Made by a program: the position numbers and the translations under genes. Below, piece by piece: positions 7,724 through 16,412 of a DNA stretch of 64,000 bases; position 1 is the stretch's first letter, and the number at the start of each line of letters is the position of its first letter. The stretch is from positions 1-64,000 of the forward strand of contig NZ_PYAK01000016.1 in NCBI RefSeq assembly GCF_003264365.1. The letters are read 5' to 3'. Origin of the DNA: Micromonospora noduli. GTDB taxonomy: Bacteria > Actinomycetota > Actinomycetes > Mycobacteriales > Micromonosporaceae. The notes under the pieces are model-generated. The model did no database searches. It saw only the letters and a list, made by a program, of their open reading frames with translations, and was not told the DNA's origin.

Positions 7724-8521
7724 CTAGACCTCGTCGGCCGGGTGCGGGGCGATCATGCCCTGCTTCGTCCTGGTCGCGCACAGCTCGGCCAGCCGCTCGT
7801 AGGCGGCAGCGCCGATCAGCGCGGTCAGCTCCGGGGAGTACGACAGGTACATCGGCTCGGTGCCGACGTGCGCGTCCGTCGAGGAGGTGCACCACCAGTC
7901 CAGGTCGTGCCCGCCGGCTCCCCAGCCCCGCCGGTCGAACTCGGACAGGGTGGAGACCAGCACCTTGCTGTTGTCCGGTCGCTTCACCCAGTCCTGATCG
8001 CGGCGGATCGGCAGCTGCCAACAGACGTCCGGCTTGTATTCCAACGGGTGCACCCCGTCGCGTAGCGCCTGGGCGTGCAGGGCGCAACCGCCCCCGCCGG
8101 CGAAGTCGGCGTCGTTGAGGAACACGCACGGACCGTCGGCCCCCTGGGTGGCGGTGCGGCGGGCCGGGTTCTTGCCGTCGATGGTGTCCTCGTCGGTCCA
8201 GTTCTTGAACCCGCGCCGGAAATGCTGCCAGGTCGACGGGGTGAGTCGCCGGACGGCGTTGCGAACCCGCTTCTCGTCGTCCGAGTCGGTGAAGAACGCC
8301 CCGTGCGAGCAGCAACCGTCGGCGGCCCGGCCGGCGATGATGCCGTGGCAGCCCTTGCCGAAGATGCAGGTCCAGCGGGAGAGCAACCAGGTCAGGTCGG
8401 CCCGGATCACGTGCGTCTCGTCGGCTGGGTCGGTGAACTCGATCCACTCCCGAGGGAAGTCCAGGGGCACCTCGCGACTGCGCGGGTCACCCGGGTCGTC
8501 CACCAGCACACGGAGCTCCAT
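7724..8521 (-). CDS. Cysteine-cluster protein, DUF3109/YkgJ-like
   Basis: A conserved hypothetical protein of 265 residues. It has a distinctive set of cysteines ([36 protein letters not shown]) that looks like a zinc- or iron-binding cluster, resembling the DUF3109/YkgJ group. No enzymatic function is established. The ATG at 8521 precedes the conserved start ([10 protein letters not shown]); a GTG at 8551 is possible but lies upstream of a TACGCT -10-like box at about 8539-8534. It is divergent from the exopolyphosphatase gene. Cytoplasmic, with no signal peptide. Confidence 0.85.
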   Translation of the reverse strand: MELRVLVDDPGDPRSREVPLDFPREWIEFTDPADETHVIRADLTWLLSRWTCIFGKGCHGIIAGRAADGCCSHGAFFTDSDDEKRVRNAVRRLTPSTWQHFRRGFKNWTDEDTIDGKNPARRTATQGADGPCVFLNDADFAGGGGCALHAQALRDGVHPLEYKPDVCWQLPIRRDQDWVKRPDNSKVLVSTLSEFDRRGWGAGGHDLDWWCTSSTDAHVGTEPMYLSYSPELTALIGAAAYERLAELCATRTKQGMIAPHPADEV

Positions 8522-8601
8522 CGTCACTCGGCCCAGCGTACGCGCGGTCACGTCCGCAGGCCGGTGAGCCGCGCAAACGTGTTGCGCCTAGGGTCTTCAC
8601 C

Positions 8602-9546
8602 ATGCGACTGGGTGTCCTCGACGTCGGATCCAACACGGTGCATCTCCTTGTGGTGGACGCGCACCACGGCGCGCACCCGTGGCCGGCGCACTCCGAGAAG
8701 GTGGTGCTCCGGCTGGCCGAGCAGATCGGCCCAGACGGCGCTCTGACCGAGGCGGGCGCGGACGGCCTGGTCAAGGCGGTGGGCATGGCCAAGGCGGCGG
8801 CCACCGGGTTGGCGGCCGACGACCTGATCGCTTTCGCCACGTCCGCGGTGCGCGACGCCACCAACGCCGCCGAGGTGCTGGCCCGGGTCCGGGACGAGAC
8901 CGGCGTACGCCTGGCGGTGCTCTCCGGGGCGGACGAGGCGCGGATGACGTTCCTGGCGGTACGGCGGTGGTTCGGCTGGTCGGCGGGCCGCCTGCTGGTG
9001 CTTGACATCGGTGGCGGCTCGTTGGAGATCGCCGCCGGCATCGACGAGGACCCGGACGTCGCGGTCTCCCTGCCACTCGGGGCCGGTCGGCTGACCCGCG
9101 AGCGTCTGCGGGTCGATCCGGCCAGTGCGGCCCCGCCTTCGGCGGAGGCCGTCGACAAGCTCCGCGAGTACGTGGACGGCCGGCTGGACAAGGTCGTCGA
9201 CCAGATGACGGAGGTGGGCTGGGGCCGCGCGGTGGCCACCTCGAAGACGTTCCGCACCCTGGCCCGACTGGCCGGGGCGGCCCCGTCCGGTTCCGGGCTG
9301 TGGGTGCGACGCAGCCTGACCCGGGCCGGCTTGCGGCAGGTCATCGGTTTCATCCGGCACATCCCACCGGCGCAGTTGATGGAGCTGGAGGGGGTCAGCG
9401 CGGGTCGGGCCCACCAGTTGCTGGCCGGTGCCGTGGTCGCCGAGGCGGTGATGCGCCGCCTGGATCTGGACTCGCTGGACATCTGCCCGTGGGCGCTGCG
9501 GGAGGGTGTCATCCTCCGCCGCCTCGATCAACTGGAGCCGATCTGA
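8602..9546 (+). CDS. ppx: Ppx/GppA exopolyphosphatase
   Basis: Releases phosphate from polyphosphate and/or hydrolyses the 5'-phosphate of pppGpp. The 314-residue product is the short two-domain form typical of actinobacteria. It shows both actin-like ATPase phosphate loops of the family: [12 protein letters not shown] near the N terminus and [11 protein letters not shown] near residue 135. TAGGGT at 8589-8594 lies 7 bases before the ATG with no ribosome site, so the transcript is probably leaderless. Its position beside senX3-regX3 fits a phosphate-starvation role and repeats the mycobacterial order (Rv0496, from memory). Confidence 0.92.
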   Translation: MRLGVLDVGSNTVHLLVVDAHHGAHPWPAHSEKVVLRLAEQIGPDGALTEAGADGLVKAVGMAKAAATGLAADDLIAFATSAVRDATNAAEVLARVRDETGVRLAVLSGADEARMTFLAVRRWFGWSAGRLLVLDIGGGSLEIAAGIDEDPDVAVSLPLGAGRLTRERLRVDPASAAPPSAEAVDKLREYVDGRLDKVVDQMTEVGWGRAVATSKTFRTLARLAGAAPSGSGLWVRRSLTRAGLRQVIGFIRHIPPAQLMELEGVSAGRAHQLLAGAVVAEAVMRRLDLDSLDICPWALREGVILRRLDQLEPI

Positions 9547-9621
9547 TCCGGCGGCCGTTTTCGGTCGATTTGCCGGCGCTCGTCACGATGCCCCCGGCGC
9601 TGCCGGGCTACGCTGGCTGAT

Positions 9622-10428
9622 GTGACTTCCCGCGTTCCAGTGCTCCTGTCCAGCTCGTCGGTCTTTCCCGAGCCGACCGCGGCGGCGTTCCAACTGGCCG
9701 CGGCGCTCGGCTACGACGGCGTCGAGGTGATGGTCTGGACCGACGTGGTCAGCCAGGACGCGGGCGCTCTGCGCGGCCTCTCCACGCACTACGACGTGCC
9801 GGTGCTCTCGGTGCACGCGCCCTGCCTGCTGGTTACCCAGCGCGTGTGGAGCCCGGACCCGTGGGAGCGCCTGCGCAAGGCCGCCGAGCTGGCCGAGACG
9901 CTGGGCGCGCCGACTGTCGTGGTGCACCCACCGTTCACCTGGCAGCGCGACTACGCGCGCAACTTCGCCGAGGGTCTGGCCACCGTCGCGGACCGGTTCA
10001 GCGGGCTGCGCTTCGCTGTGGAGAACATGTACCCGGTGCGGATGGCGGGCCGGCAGTTCGTCCCGTATGTGCCCGGCTGGGATCCGACCGACGCCGGCTA
10101 CCCGTCGTACACCCTGGATCTGTCGCACTGCGCGGCGTCGCACAGCGACCCCCTGGAGATGGCCGACCGGATGGGCGCCGGGCTGGCGCACGTACACCTC
10201 GGCGACGGCACGGGCGAGGGCCGCGACGAGCACCTGGTGCCCGGGCGCGGCACCCAGCCCTGCGGGGAGCTGCTCTCCTCGCTGGCCGGCCGGGGTTTCA
10301 CCGGGGCGGTGGCGGTGGAGGTCGCCACCCGGGGCGCGAAGAGCCGCGCGGTGCGCGAGGCGGACCTGCGCGCCGCGCTGGAGTTCGCCCGCCAGCACCT
10401 GACCGCGTCGTCACCGGTCGACGCCTGA
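9622..10428 (+). CDS. Sugar phosphate isomerase/epimerase-like TIM barrel protein
   Basis: The 268-residue protein belongs to the AP endonuclease 2/xylose isomerase-like TIM barrel group. Conserved metal-site segments are visible: [30 protein letters not shown] and HVHLGD. The actual substrate is unknown; the mycobacterial counterpart (Rv0498, from memory) is also uncharacterised. The GTG start lies 7 bases after a TACGCT box (9609-9614), which suggests leaderless transcription from a promoter of its own. It may take part in phosphosugar turnover, but that is inference from family only. Confidence 0.87.
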   Translation: MTSRVPVLLSSSSVFPEPTAAAFQLAAALGYDGVEVMVWTDVVSQDAGALRGLSTHYDVPVLSVHAPCLLVTQRVWSPDPWERLRKAAELAETLGAPTVVVHPPFTWQRDYARNFAEGLATVADRFSGLRFAVENMYPVRMAGRQFVPYVPGWDPTDAGYPSYTLDLSHCAASHSDPLEMADRMGAGLAHVHLGDGTGEGRDEHLVPGRGTQPCGELLSSLAGRGFTGAVAVEVATRGAKSRAVREADLRAALEFARQHLTASSPVDA

Positions 10429-10459
10429 CCCGTCCGCCCACGATCGGGCGGCAACGGTG

Positions 10460-11047
10460 TCAGCTGACCGGTGAGAGGGAATCGGCGGCGGAGGTCGGCT
10501 GCGGGGCGACAGTGACCTGCTCGCCGACCGCCGCCCGCTTGCGGGCCCGGTGCGCGGCGACGTGCGAGCGGGTGGCGCAGCGCTCCGAGCAGAACCGCCG
10601 GCAGCAGTTGGACGACGTGTCCAGGTAGACGTTGCCGCACCGCTCGTCGGCGCAGACCCCGAACCGGGCGCTGCCGTACTCGCAGAGCCAGACCGACAGC
10701 CCCCAGACCGCGCCGGCCAGATATTCGGCACTGACCGAGGCGCCCCGACTGGTCACGTGCATGTGCCAGTCGCTGGAGTCGTGCCCGGAGATGCGCGGCT
10801 GCACCGGGAACGCCTCGAGCAGCGCGTTCAGCTCGGTGACCGCCTGGGCGTCCCGCCCCGAGGTGCCGTACTCGAAGACGTCGCGCAACCGTTTCTGCGC
10901 CCGGCGGAAAATCGCCACGTCCCGGTCCGCGACCTCGTCGCGCATCCAGGCGTTCTCGTCGGGGAAGAGGGCCCGCAGGTCGTCGAGGTCGTCCAGGCGG
11001 GCGTTGACCAGGTCAACGCCGGTCCGGGCGTACGCGTCGAAGTTCAC
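10460..11047 (-). CDS. CGNR zinc finger protein (ABATE-type)
   Basis: A 195-residue presumed transcriptional regulator. Residues 1-140 form the ligand-binding-like N-terminal domain of the ABATE type. Residues 145-180 carry the treble-clef zinc finger CADERCGNVYLDTS followed by RRFCSERCATR, which defines the family. The GTG start is preceded by TACCGT (11060-11055) at 7 bases, so it is a leaderless candidate. The tail is Arg/Lys/Ala rich. Target genes are unknown; the downstream isomerase gene is convergent, so an operon target is not evident. Confidence 0.9.
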   Translation of the reverse strand: MNFDAYARTGVDLVNARLDDLDDLRALFPDENAWMRDEVADRDVAIFRRAQKRLRDVFEYGTSGRDAQAVTELNALLEAFPVQPRISGHDSSDWHMHVTSRGASVSAEYLAGAVWGLSVWLCEYGSARFGVCADERCGNVYLDTSSNCCRRFCSERCATRSHVAAHRARKRAAVGEQVTVAPQPTSAADSLSPVS

Positions 11048-11066
11048 GCCCCCAACGGTAGACGAC

Positions 11067-12233
11067 TCAGCGGGTGCGCGGCGCGTCGATGTAGTGCGGC
11101 AGGAAGCGCGCGTAGCCGTCGGTGATCAGACTCGCGCTCTCCCGCACACCCACGCCGGCCGATTCGCCGTCGACGATCCAGCTGCCCAGCACCATCCGGT
11201 TGCCGGCGAACTGCGGCAACGCCCGGAACTCCTGGTAGCACCAGCCCTCGTCGCCGTAGATCCCCGGGTTGGTGATCTCCTCATCGGCGGTGACGATGCG
11301 CACCGATCCGCCCTCGCGGCCGAGCAGCGGCTTGGCGACGTACTCCCGCATGCCGCGCGGCGAGTCGAGGTACGCCGGGAGCAGGTACTCGTGGCCGGGG
11401 TACAGCTCCCAGAGGACCGCGAGCAGCGCCTTGTTGGAGAGCAGCAGCTTCCAGGCCGGCTCGATCCAGGTGGTCGGGGTGCCCGGGGCCAGGGCCGCCG
11501 GCCCGTACGGCTCGGCCAGCATCCACTCCCACGGGTAGAGCTTGAAGCAGGTGGTCACCGGGTTGTCGTCGGCGTCGACGAAGCGTCGGCCGTCCCAGCC
11601 GATCTCCTGGATGGGTTGGAGTTCGACGCTCAGGCCGGCCTGTCGGGCGGTCTCGGCGAGGTACCCGGCGGTCATGTGGTCCTCGCCGGACTCCTCCTCG
11701 TTCGACCAGAGCACGTGCACCCGGGGGTCGTGCAGCCCCGCCCCGATCTTGGCCCAGGCGCCGACCAGCCGCTCGTGCAGGCTGTTCCACTGGTCCAGCT
11801 CCGGCCGGGTCTGCTCCAGCCAGTACCACTGGATGATGCTCGCCTCGACCAACGCGGTGGGGGTGTCCGCGTTGTACTCCAACATCTTCGGAGGCCAGGT
11901 GCCGTCGTACGCGAGGTCGAAGCGCCCGTACAGGGTCGGTGGGGCCTCCCGCAGCGACCGGGCCACCGCCTCGGCCGCCCACTCCGGGATGCCGAACTCG
12001 GCGTACCGGCGCTGCGCCACCACGTGCTCGGCGGCGGCCACCGACATCCGATGCAGCTCCTCGGTGGCCTCCTCCAGCCGCAGCACCTCGTCCAGGTCGA
12101 AGGCGTACGCGGCGGTCTCGTCCCAGTACGACATGATCCCGCCGTCGGGCAGCTCGGTGTCGACGTAGACCAGCCCCTGCGACCGGATGGTGGCGTCCCA
12201 GTCGGGGCGCGGCGTGACCGTCTCGCGGCGCAC
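11067..12233 (-). CDS. Glutathionylspermidine synthase-like ATP-grasp protein
   Basis: A 388-residue ATP-grasp amide ligase of the YgiC/YjfC group, homologous to the synthetase domain of glutathionylspermidine synthase. Family motifs are evident: YGRFDLAYDG, LEYNADTPTALVEAS, KLYPWEWM, EPAWK-LLLSNKA, VAKPLLGREGGSV. YgiC-like proteins ligate short peptides rather than glutathione in known cases; actinobacteria lack glutathione, so the acceptor here is unknown. The frame is open to 12398, but the GTG at 12233 is one base after the stop of the upstream lipoprotein gene (TGA-C-GTG), a translational coupling that fixes the start. The pairing parallels E. coli ygiB-ygiC. Confidence 0.9.
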   Translation of the reverse strand: MRRETVTPRPDWDATIRSQGLVYVDTELPDGGIMSYWDETAAYAFDLDEVLRLEEATEELHRMSVAAAEHVVAQRRYAEFGIPEWAAEAVARSLREAPPTLYGRFDLAYDGTWPPKMLEYNADTPTALVEASIIQWYWLEQTRPELDQWNSLHERLVGAWAKIGAGLHDPRVHVLWSNEEESGEDHMTAGYLAETARQAGLSVELQPIQEIGWDGRRFVDADDNPVTTCFKLYPWEWMLAEPYGPAALAPGTPTTWIEPAWKLLLSNKALLAVLWELYPGHEYLLPAYLDSPRGMREYVAKPLLGREGGSVRIVTADEEITNPGIYGDEGWCYQEFRALPQFAGNRMVLGSWIVDGESAGVGVRESASLITDGYARFLPHYIDAPRTR

Positions 12234-12234
12234 G

Positions 12235-12534
12235 TCAGCCGCCGCAGGCGGCGAGGTGGGTGCCGAATCCACCGCGTTCGGGCAGGGCGGCGGTGGTCGG
12301 CTCCGGGGCGGTGCGACCGGCGGCCGGGTCGGTGACGCGCATCGCGAGCGCGACGGTGTCGCCGCCGCCGACCGGCCCGAGGGCGCAGTCGTCGTCATCG
12401 TCGTCGTCCGAGGTCATGTTGCAGCCGGAGAGGGCGAGCGCGAGAGCGGTGAGCGCGCCGAGCTGCACGGAGGCCGAGCGGAGTCGGCGGCGGGGGCGTT
12501 GGTCCACGGCATCGTTGTAGCCGATCGACGCCAC
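12235..12534 (-). CDS. Small lipoprotein with an aspartate run
   Basis: 99 residues: a basic n-region, a hydrophobic stretch and a lipobox ending LALSGC, then seven consecutive aspartates and a short Ala/Pro/Thr-rich mature part ending AACGG. Expected on the outer face of the membrane as a lipoprotein. An internal GTG at 12507 would give a more compact signal peptide; neither start has a clear ribosome site. It is coupled to the ATP-grasp gene at 12233. In E. coli the ATP-grasp YgiC is paired with YgiB, so a partner role is plausible, but sequence similarity to YgiB is not visible. Confidence 0.78.
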   Translation of the reverse strand: MASIGYNDAVDQRPRRRLRSASVQLGALTALALALSGCNMTSDDDDDDDCALGPVGGGDTVALAMRVTDPAAGRTAPEPTTAALPERGGFGTHLAACGG

Positions 12535-12613
12535 CGCCGCCGCCCCGCCCCCGGGCCGAGGTGCCCCGGCCGCCCCTCGGCGGGGCCCCTGGCAGGGGCG
12601 TTACGCTCGGCTC

Positions 12614-13534
12614 ATGCTCCGTTCCGTCATCCTCGCCGCCTCCCGGTCATCCCAGGTCGAGCGGCTCGTCGCGACTGCCCCGTACACCCGGGACGTCGTC
12701 CGCCGGTTCGTCGCCGGCGCCGCCACCGACGACGCGTTGCGCGCGACCCGCGGGCTCGTCGACGACGGCCTCGCGGTCACCCTCGACCACCTTGGTGAGG
12801 ACACCGTCCGCCCCGAGCAGGCCACCGCCACCCGGGACGAATACCTGAAACTGCTGAAGATGCTCGGCGCCGCTGGGCTCACCCCGGCCGCCGAGGTGAG
12901 CGTGAAGCTCTCCGCCCTCGGCCAGATGTTCGACGAGCAGTTGGCGTACGACAACGCACGGGCGATCTGCGCGGCGGCCGACGCGGCGGGCACCACCGTC
13001 ACCCTGGACATGGAGGACCACACCACCACCGACTCGACGTTGGAGGTGCTGAGCCGGCTGCGCAAGGACTTCCCGTCGACCGGCGCGGTGCTCCAGGCGT
13101 ACCTGCGGCGGACCGAGTCGGACTGCCGGGAGCTCTCCTCGGCCGGGTCGCGGGTGCGGCTGTGCAAGGGCGCCTACAAGGAGCCGGAGTCGGTGGCGTA
13201 CCAGTCGGCCCGTGAGGTGGACAAGTCGTACGTGCGCTGCATGAACATCCTGATGTCCGGCGACGGTTACCCGATGCTGGCCACCCACGACCCGCGGATG
13301 ATCGCCATCGGTGAGGACCGGGCCCGGTGGTTCGACAGGGGTCCCGAGCGTTTCGAGTTCCAGATGCTCTACGGCATCCGCCCCGAGGAGCAGGCCCGGT
13401 TGGCCGGGGACGGCTACACCGTGCGCACCTACGTCCCGTACGGCGACGAGTGGTACGGCTACCTGATGCGCCGGCTCGCCGAGCGCCCCGCCAACCTGGT
13501 CTTCTTCGGCCGTGCCCTGATCTCCAAGAAGTAG
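12614..13534 (+). CDS. putB: Proline dehydrogenase
   Basis: FAD-dependent oxidation of proline to pyrroline-5-carboxylate, the first step of proline catabolism, at the membrane face. The 306-residue monofunctional form matches Gram-positive PRODH enzymes. Visible family motifs include VSVKLSALGQ, LDMEDH, VLQAYLRRTESDC, RLCKGAYKE, LATHDPR and EFQMLYGIRP, followed by RTYVPYG-x-EWYGYLMRRLAERP, which bind FAD and substrate. TACGCT at 12602-12607 sits 6 bases before the ATG without a ribosome site, so it is probably leaderless. No P5C dehydrogenase gene is adjacent. Confidence 0.95.
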   Translation: MLRSVILAASRSSQVERLVATAPYTRDVVRRFVAGAATDDALRATRGLVDDGLAVTLDHLGEDTVRPEQATATRDEYLKLLKMLGAAGLTPAAEVSVKLSALGQMFDEQLAYDNARAICAAADAAGTTVTLDMEDHTTTDSTLEVLSRLRKDFPSTGAVLQAYLRRTESDCRELSSAGSRVRLCKGAYKEPESVAYQSAREVDKSYVRCMNILMSGDGYPMLATHDPRMIAIGEDRARWFDRGPERFEFQMLYGIRPEEQARLAGDGYTVRTYVPYGDEWYGYLMRRLAERPANLVFFGRALISKK

Positions 13535-13550
13535 TTCCTCCGGTTCGGCG

Positions 13551-13593
13551 AAACGGGCCGGCGGCGACCCCTCGGGTCACCGCCGGCCCGTTT
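13551..13593 (+). terminator. Terminator after proline dehydrogenase
   Basis: A perfect 20-bp stem (arms 13551-13570 and 13574-13593) with a 3-base CTC loop, whose 3' arm ends in CCCGTTT. Confidence 0.9.
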
Positions 13594-13607
13594 CCGGTAT
13601 CCGGCTT

Positions 13608-13641
13608 GCCAACGTTGGCTAAGTGGCTTAGCTTTAAGGCT
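13608..13641 (+). promoter_or_regulatory. Overlapping palindromes and -10 box before the hydrolase-TetR pair
   Basis: GCCAACGTTGGC (13608-13619, perfect) overlaps GCTAAG-TGG-CTTAGC (13618-13632, perfect arms). TAGCTT at 13629-13634 is a -10-like box 7 bases before the ATG at 13642. A repressor bound here would cover the promoter, and the TetR protein of the operon is the obvious candidate. Confidence 0.6.
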
Positions 13642-14442
13642 ATGACAACTAGCCAGGTGCGGCGGGACGGCGGACACATCGCGTACGAGGTGCAGGGCGA
13701 GGGGCCGTTGGTGGTCCTCGCGCACGGCATGGGCGAGAACAGGGCGAGCTTCCGGCACCTCGTGCCGCTACTGGTGGCCGCCGGTCACCGGGTCGCCTCG
13801 GTCGACGTCCGGGGCCACGGCGAGTCCAGCGCCGGCTGGTCCACGTACGCCCCGGCGGAGGTCGGCGCGGACCTGTTGGCCGTGGTCCGCGACCTCGATG
13901 CCGGCCCGGCCGTGCTGGTCGGCAGCTCGTCCGCCGCTGCGGCGGTGGTCTTCGCCGCCACCGACGTGCCCGAGCTGGTCACCGGCATCGTGCAGATCGG
14001 CGCGTTCGTCGGTCAGCCGAAGCTCAACCCGCTGCTGCGGATGGCGATGTGGTCAGTGCTGCACAGCCCTCGACTGTTCGGGATGTTCCACAACACACTG
14101 TTCCCGGTGCACCGACCCGCCGACGACGCCGCGTACCGCCGCTCGATGGTCGCCAACCTGCGCGAGCCCGGTCGGATGGCCGCGACGCGCGGCGTGATCG
14201 CACCGGCCGAGCCGCACTGGACCGCCCGCGCCCCGCAGGTGCGGCAACCGGTGCTGGTGCTGATGGGGTCCAAGGACCCGGACTTCCCCGACCCGGGAGC
14301 CGAGGCGCGGGCCGCCCGGCGGCTCTTCGGCACCGCCGAGGCCCGGATGATCGAGGAGTCCGGCCACTACCCGCACGCCGACCGGCCGCAGCGCACCGCC
14401 GAGGAACTGCTCGGCTTCCTGGCGGTGTGCGCCGGTGCCTAG
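13642..14442 (+). CDS. Alpha/beta hydrolase
   Basis: A 266-residue alpha/beta-hydrolase fold protein. It has the oxyanion region VLAHGMGENRASF, then DVRGHGES, a nucleophile elbow GSSSAAAA (Ser in G-S-S-S), Asp in LVLMGSKDPDFP and the terminal catalytic His in ESGHYPHAD. The substrate is unknown. The frame is open further upstream, but the ATG at 13642 with its leaderless-type promoter is the natural start. It overlaps the following TetR gene by 8 bases, so the two are co-translated and the hydrolase is probably the function that the regulator controls. Confidence 0.9.
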   Translation: MTTSQVRRDGGHIAYEVQGEGPLVVLAHGMGENRASFRHLVPLLVAAGHRVASVDVRGHGESSAGWSTYAPAEVGADLLAVVRDLDAGPAVLVGSSSAAAAVVFAATDVPELVTGIVQIGAFVGQPKLNPLLRMAMWSVLHSPRLFGMFHNTLFPVHRPADDAAYRRSMVANLREPGRMAATRGVIAPAEPHWTARAPQVRQPVLVLMGSKDPDFPDPGAEARAARRLFGTAEARMIEESGHYPHADRPQRTAEELLGFLAVCAGA

Positions 14443-15010
14443 GGTCGGCCTGAACCAGCAGACCGTCGTACGGGAGGCGGCCCGGCTGGCCGACGAGGTC
14501 GGCTTCCAGCAGCTCACCCTCGCCGCGCTCGCCAGCCGGCTCGGGGTGGCGCTGCCCAGCCTCTACAAGCACGTGCGCGGGGCGGACGCGTTGGCCCAGA
14601 AACTGGCCGTCCTGGCCACCGCTGAGCTGGCCACCGAGATGACCACCGCCGCCGTCGGCCGCTCCGGTGGCGACGCGCTCCGGGCCCTGGCGGACGCCTA
14701 CCGTGACTACGCCCTCCGGCACCCCGGCCGCTACCCGGCGACGCAGCGGGTGCCCGACCCGGCCGACCCGGAACACGTCGAGGCGGGCGAACGCGCCGTG
14801 GGTGCCATCTTCGCGGTGCTGCGCGGGTACGGGCTGACCGGTGACGACGCGGTGGACGCGACCCGGGCGCTGCGCAGCGCCCTGCACGGCTTCGTGACCC
14901 TGGAGGCCGCGGGTGGCTTCGGTCTGCCCCGCGATATCGACCGCTCGTACCACCAGTTGGTCGCGAGCATGGACATCTCGTTCCGCTCCTGGCCGCGCAC
15001 CGGCGGGTGA
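14435..15010 (+). CDS. TetR family regulator, WHG domain
   Basis: 191 residues. An N-terminal TetR helix-turn-helix (about 8-55: AARLADEVGFQQLTLAALA, then LPSLYKHV) is followed by a ligand domain of the WHG type (LHGFVTLEAAGGFG). The GTG start lies inside the 3' end of the hydrolase gene, so expression is coupled. Autorepression through the palindromes at 13608-13632 is likely by position. The ligand is unknown. Confidence 0.93.
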   Translation: MPRVGLNQQTVVREAARLADEVGFQQLTLAALASRLGVALPSLYKHVRGADALAQKLAVLATAELATEMTTAAVGRSGGDALRALADAYRDYALRHPGRYPATQRVPDPADPEHVEAGERAVGAIFAVLRGYGLTGDDAVDATRALRSALHGFVTLEAAGGFGLPRDIDRSYHQLVASMDISFRSWPRTGG

Positions 15011-15079
15011 GCGAGCGGCCGGGCCGATCGGCCCGGGGCGGCCTCGTCGCATCCAGGTAGTGGTCGTACCCTTCGGCGG

Positions 15080-16369
15080 GTGATTGACGAGGTGCAGCAG
15101 CCAGCACCACGGCGGCTCTGGCCGCTGTGGACGGTGCTCGTGGTGGTCCTCCTGCTGCTGGGCTGCGGCCTGCCGGCGGCGCTCGTCGTCGGAGTGATCC
15201 GGGAGACAGGCTCGCGCCCCACTGTCAGCCGGGTCGGCTCCTCGGCGGCCGACGACCCGGCCACCGCCGTGGCCCGCGGGCTGTCCGACCGGATCACCGC
15301 CCAGCTCCACCGGCAGTCCGCGGCACTCCTCGGCGGCGACCGCGCCGGCTTCCTCGCCGTCGCCGATCCCGCCGCCCACAACGATCTGCGCCGACGCTTC
15401 GCCGCGTTACGCGAGCTCAAGGTGACCGGCTGGCGGGCCGAGCCGAGTGGCCTGCCCGTGCCGATCATCGGCAAGCCCGGCGAGTGGCGGCTGCTGGTGC
15501 GCTTCCAGTACTGCTTCGTCACGCCGAACTGCCGGCCCAGCCCGGTGCTGATCGGCACCCGGTGGCGGGAGAACGGCGACCAGCCCCGGATGGTCGCCAT
15601 GGAGGAATCCAAGTCGGTGGAGACCGGCACGCGACCGTGGGAGATCAGCGACCTGGCGGTCGCCATCGGCGCGCGGACCATCGTCGCCACCACCCCGGCG
15701 CTGCGCGGCAAGCTGCCCGGCCTGCTCGCCCAGGCCGAGGCGGCGGCGAAGGTCGCTGACGGGTACGCGGTGACCGGCTCCCCGCCGGACCGATACCGGG
15801 TCTTCTACGCCGGGCGCACCGAGTGGCAGCGTTGGTACGGCGGGGAGCGCCCGGAATGGACCGGCGGTTACGCGGTCACAGTGGGTGGCGGCCACCACGA
15901 GGTGGTGCTCAACGCCGAAGGGCTCTCCAACAGCGGCACCGACGACCTGCTGCGGCACGAGCTGACCCACGCGGCGTCGTTGCCGGAGCGCGGCTACCCG
16001 GGCAAGCTCACCTGGTGGTTGGTCGAGGGCCTGGCCGAGTTCGCCGGTGCCGGCGGCCAGGCGGTCGACCGGTACGAGGGGATCGCCGACGTGCGCAAGA
16101 TGGTCCGGGGCGGCTGGGACGGCAAGTTGGAGGGCGTCAACCCCGCCGACGATGCCTCCGCCGAACGGGTGGCCGCCAGCTACGGCATCGGCTACCTGGC
16201 CGTCCGGCACCTCGTCGACCGGTACGGGCCGCTGCGGCTGCTCACCTTCTTCAAGACCGTGGTGCACGACGGCAGGACCATCGACGCGGCCTCCGAGAAG
16301 GCGTTCGGTGAGCAGTGGTCGACGCTGCACGACGAGTGCGTGGCGTACGTCCGCGCCACCGCCGCCTGA
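15080..16369 (+). CDS. Membrane-anchored HExxH metallopeptidase-like protein
   Basis: 429 residues with a short cytoplasmic N terminus, one TM segment (about 13-37) and a large external domain. The gluzincin zinc motif RHELTHAA (two His and the catalytic Glu) is followed 18 residues later by LVEGLAEFAG, which supplies the third ligand (Glu). This places it among minigluzincin/DUF4157-like peptidases. The N-terminal half (about 60-190) is a conserved accessory region without a recognised name. The GTG start is 7 bases after TACCCT (15067-15072), so it is a leaderless candidate. The physiological substrate is unknown. Confidence 0.85.
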   Translation: MIDEVQQPAPRRLWPLWTVLVVVLLLLGCGLPAALVVGVIRETGSRPTVSRVGSSAADDPATAVARGLSDRITAQLHRQSAALLGGDRAGFLAVADPAAHNDLRRRFAALRELKVTGWRAEPSGLPVPIIGKPGEWRLLVRFQYCFVTPNCRPSPVLIGTRWRENGDQPRMVAMEESKSVETGTRPWEISDLAVAIGARTIVATTPALRGKLPGLLAQAEAAAKVADGYAVTGSPPDRYRVFYAGRTEWQRWYGGERPEWTGGYAVTVGGGHHEVVLNAEGLSNSGTDDLLRHELTHAASLPERGYPGKLTWWLVEGLAEFAGAGGQAVDRYEGIADVRKMVRGGWDGKLEGVNPADDASAERVAASYGIGYLAVRHLVDRYGPLRLLTFFKTVVHDGRTIDAASEKAFGEQWSTLHDECVAYVRATAA

Positions 16370-16412
16370 CGCAGCTCCGAGGCGGTGCGGCGGTGCGCCG
16401 TACCATCGATGG

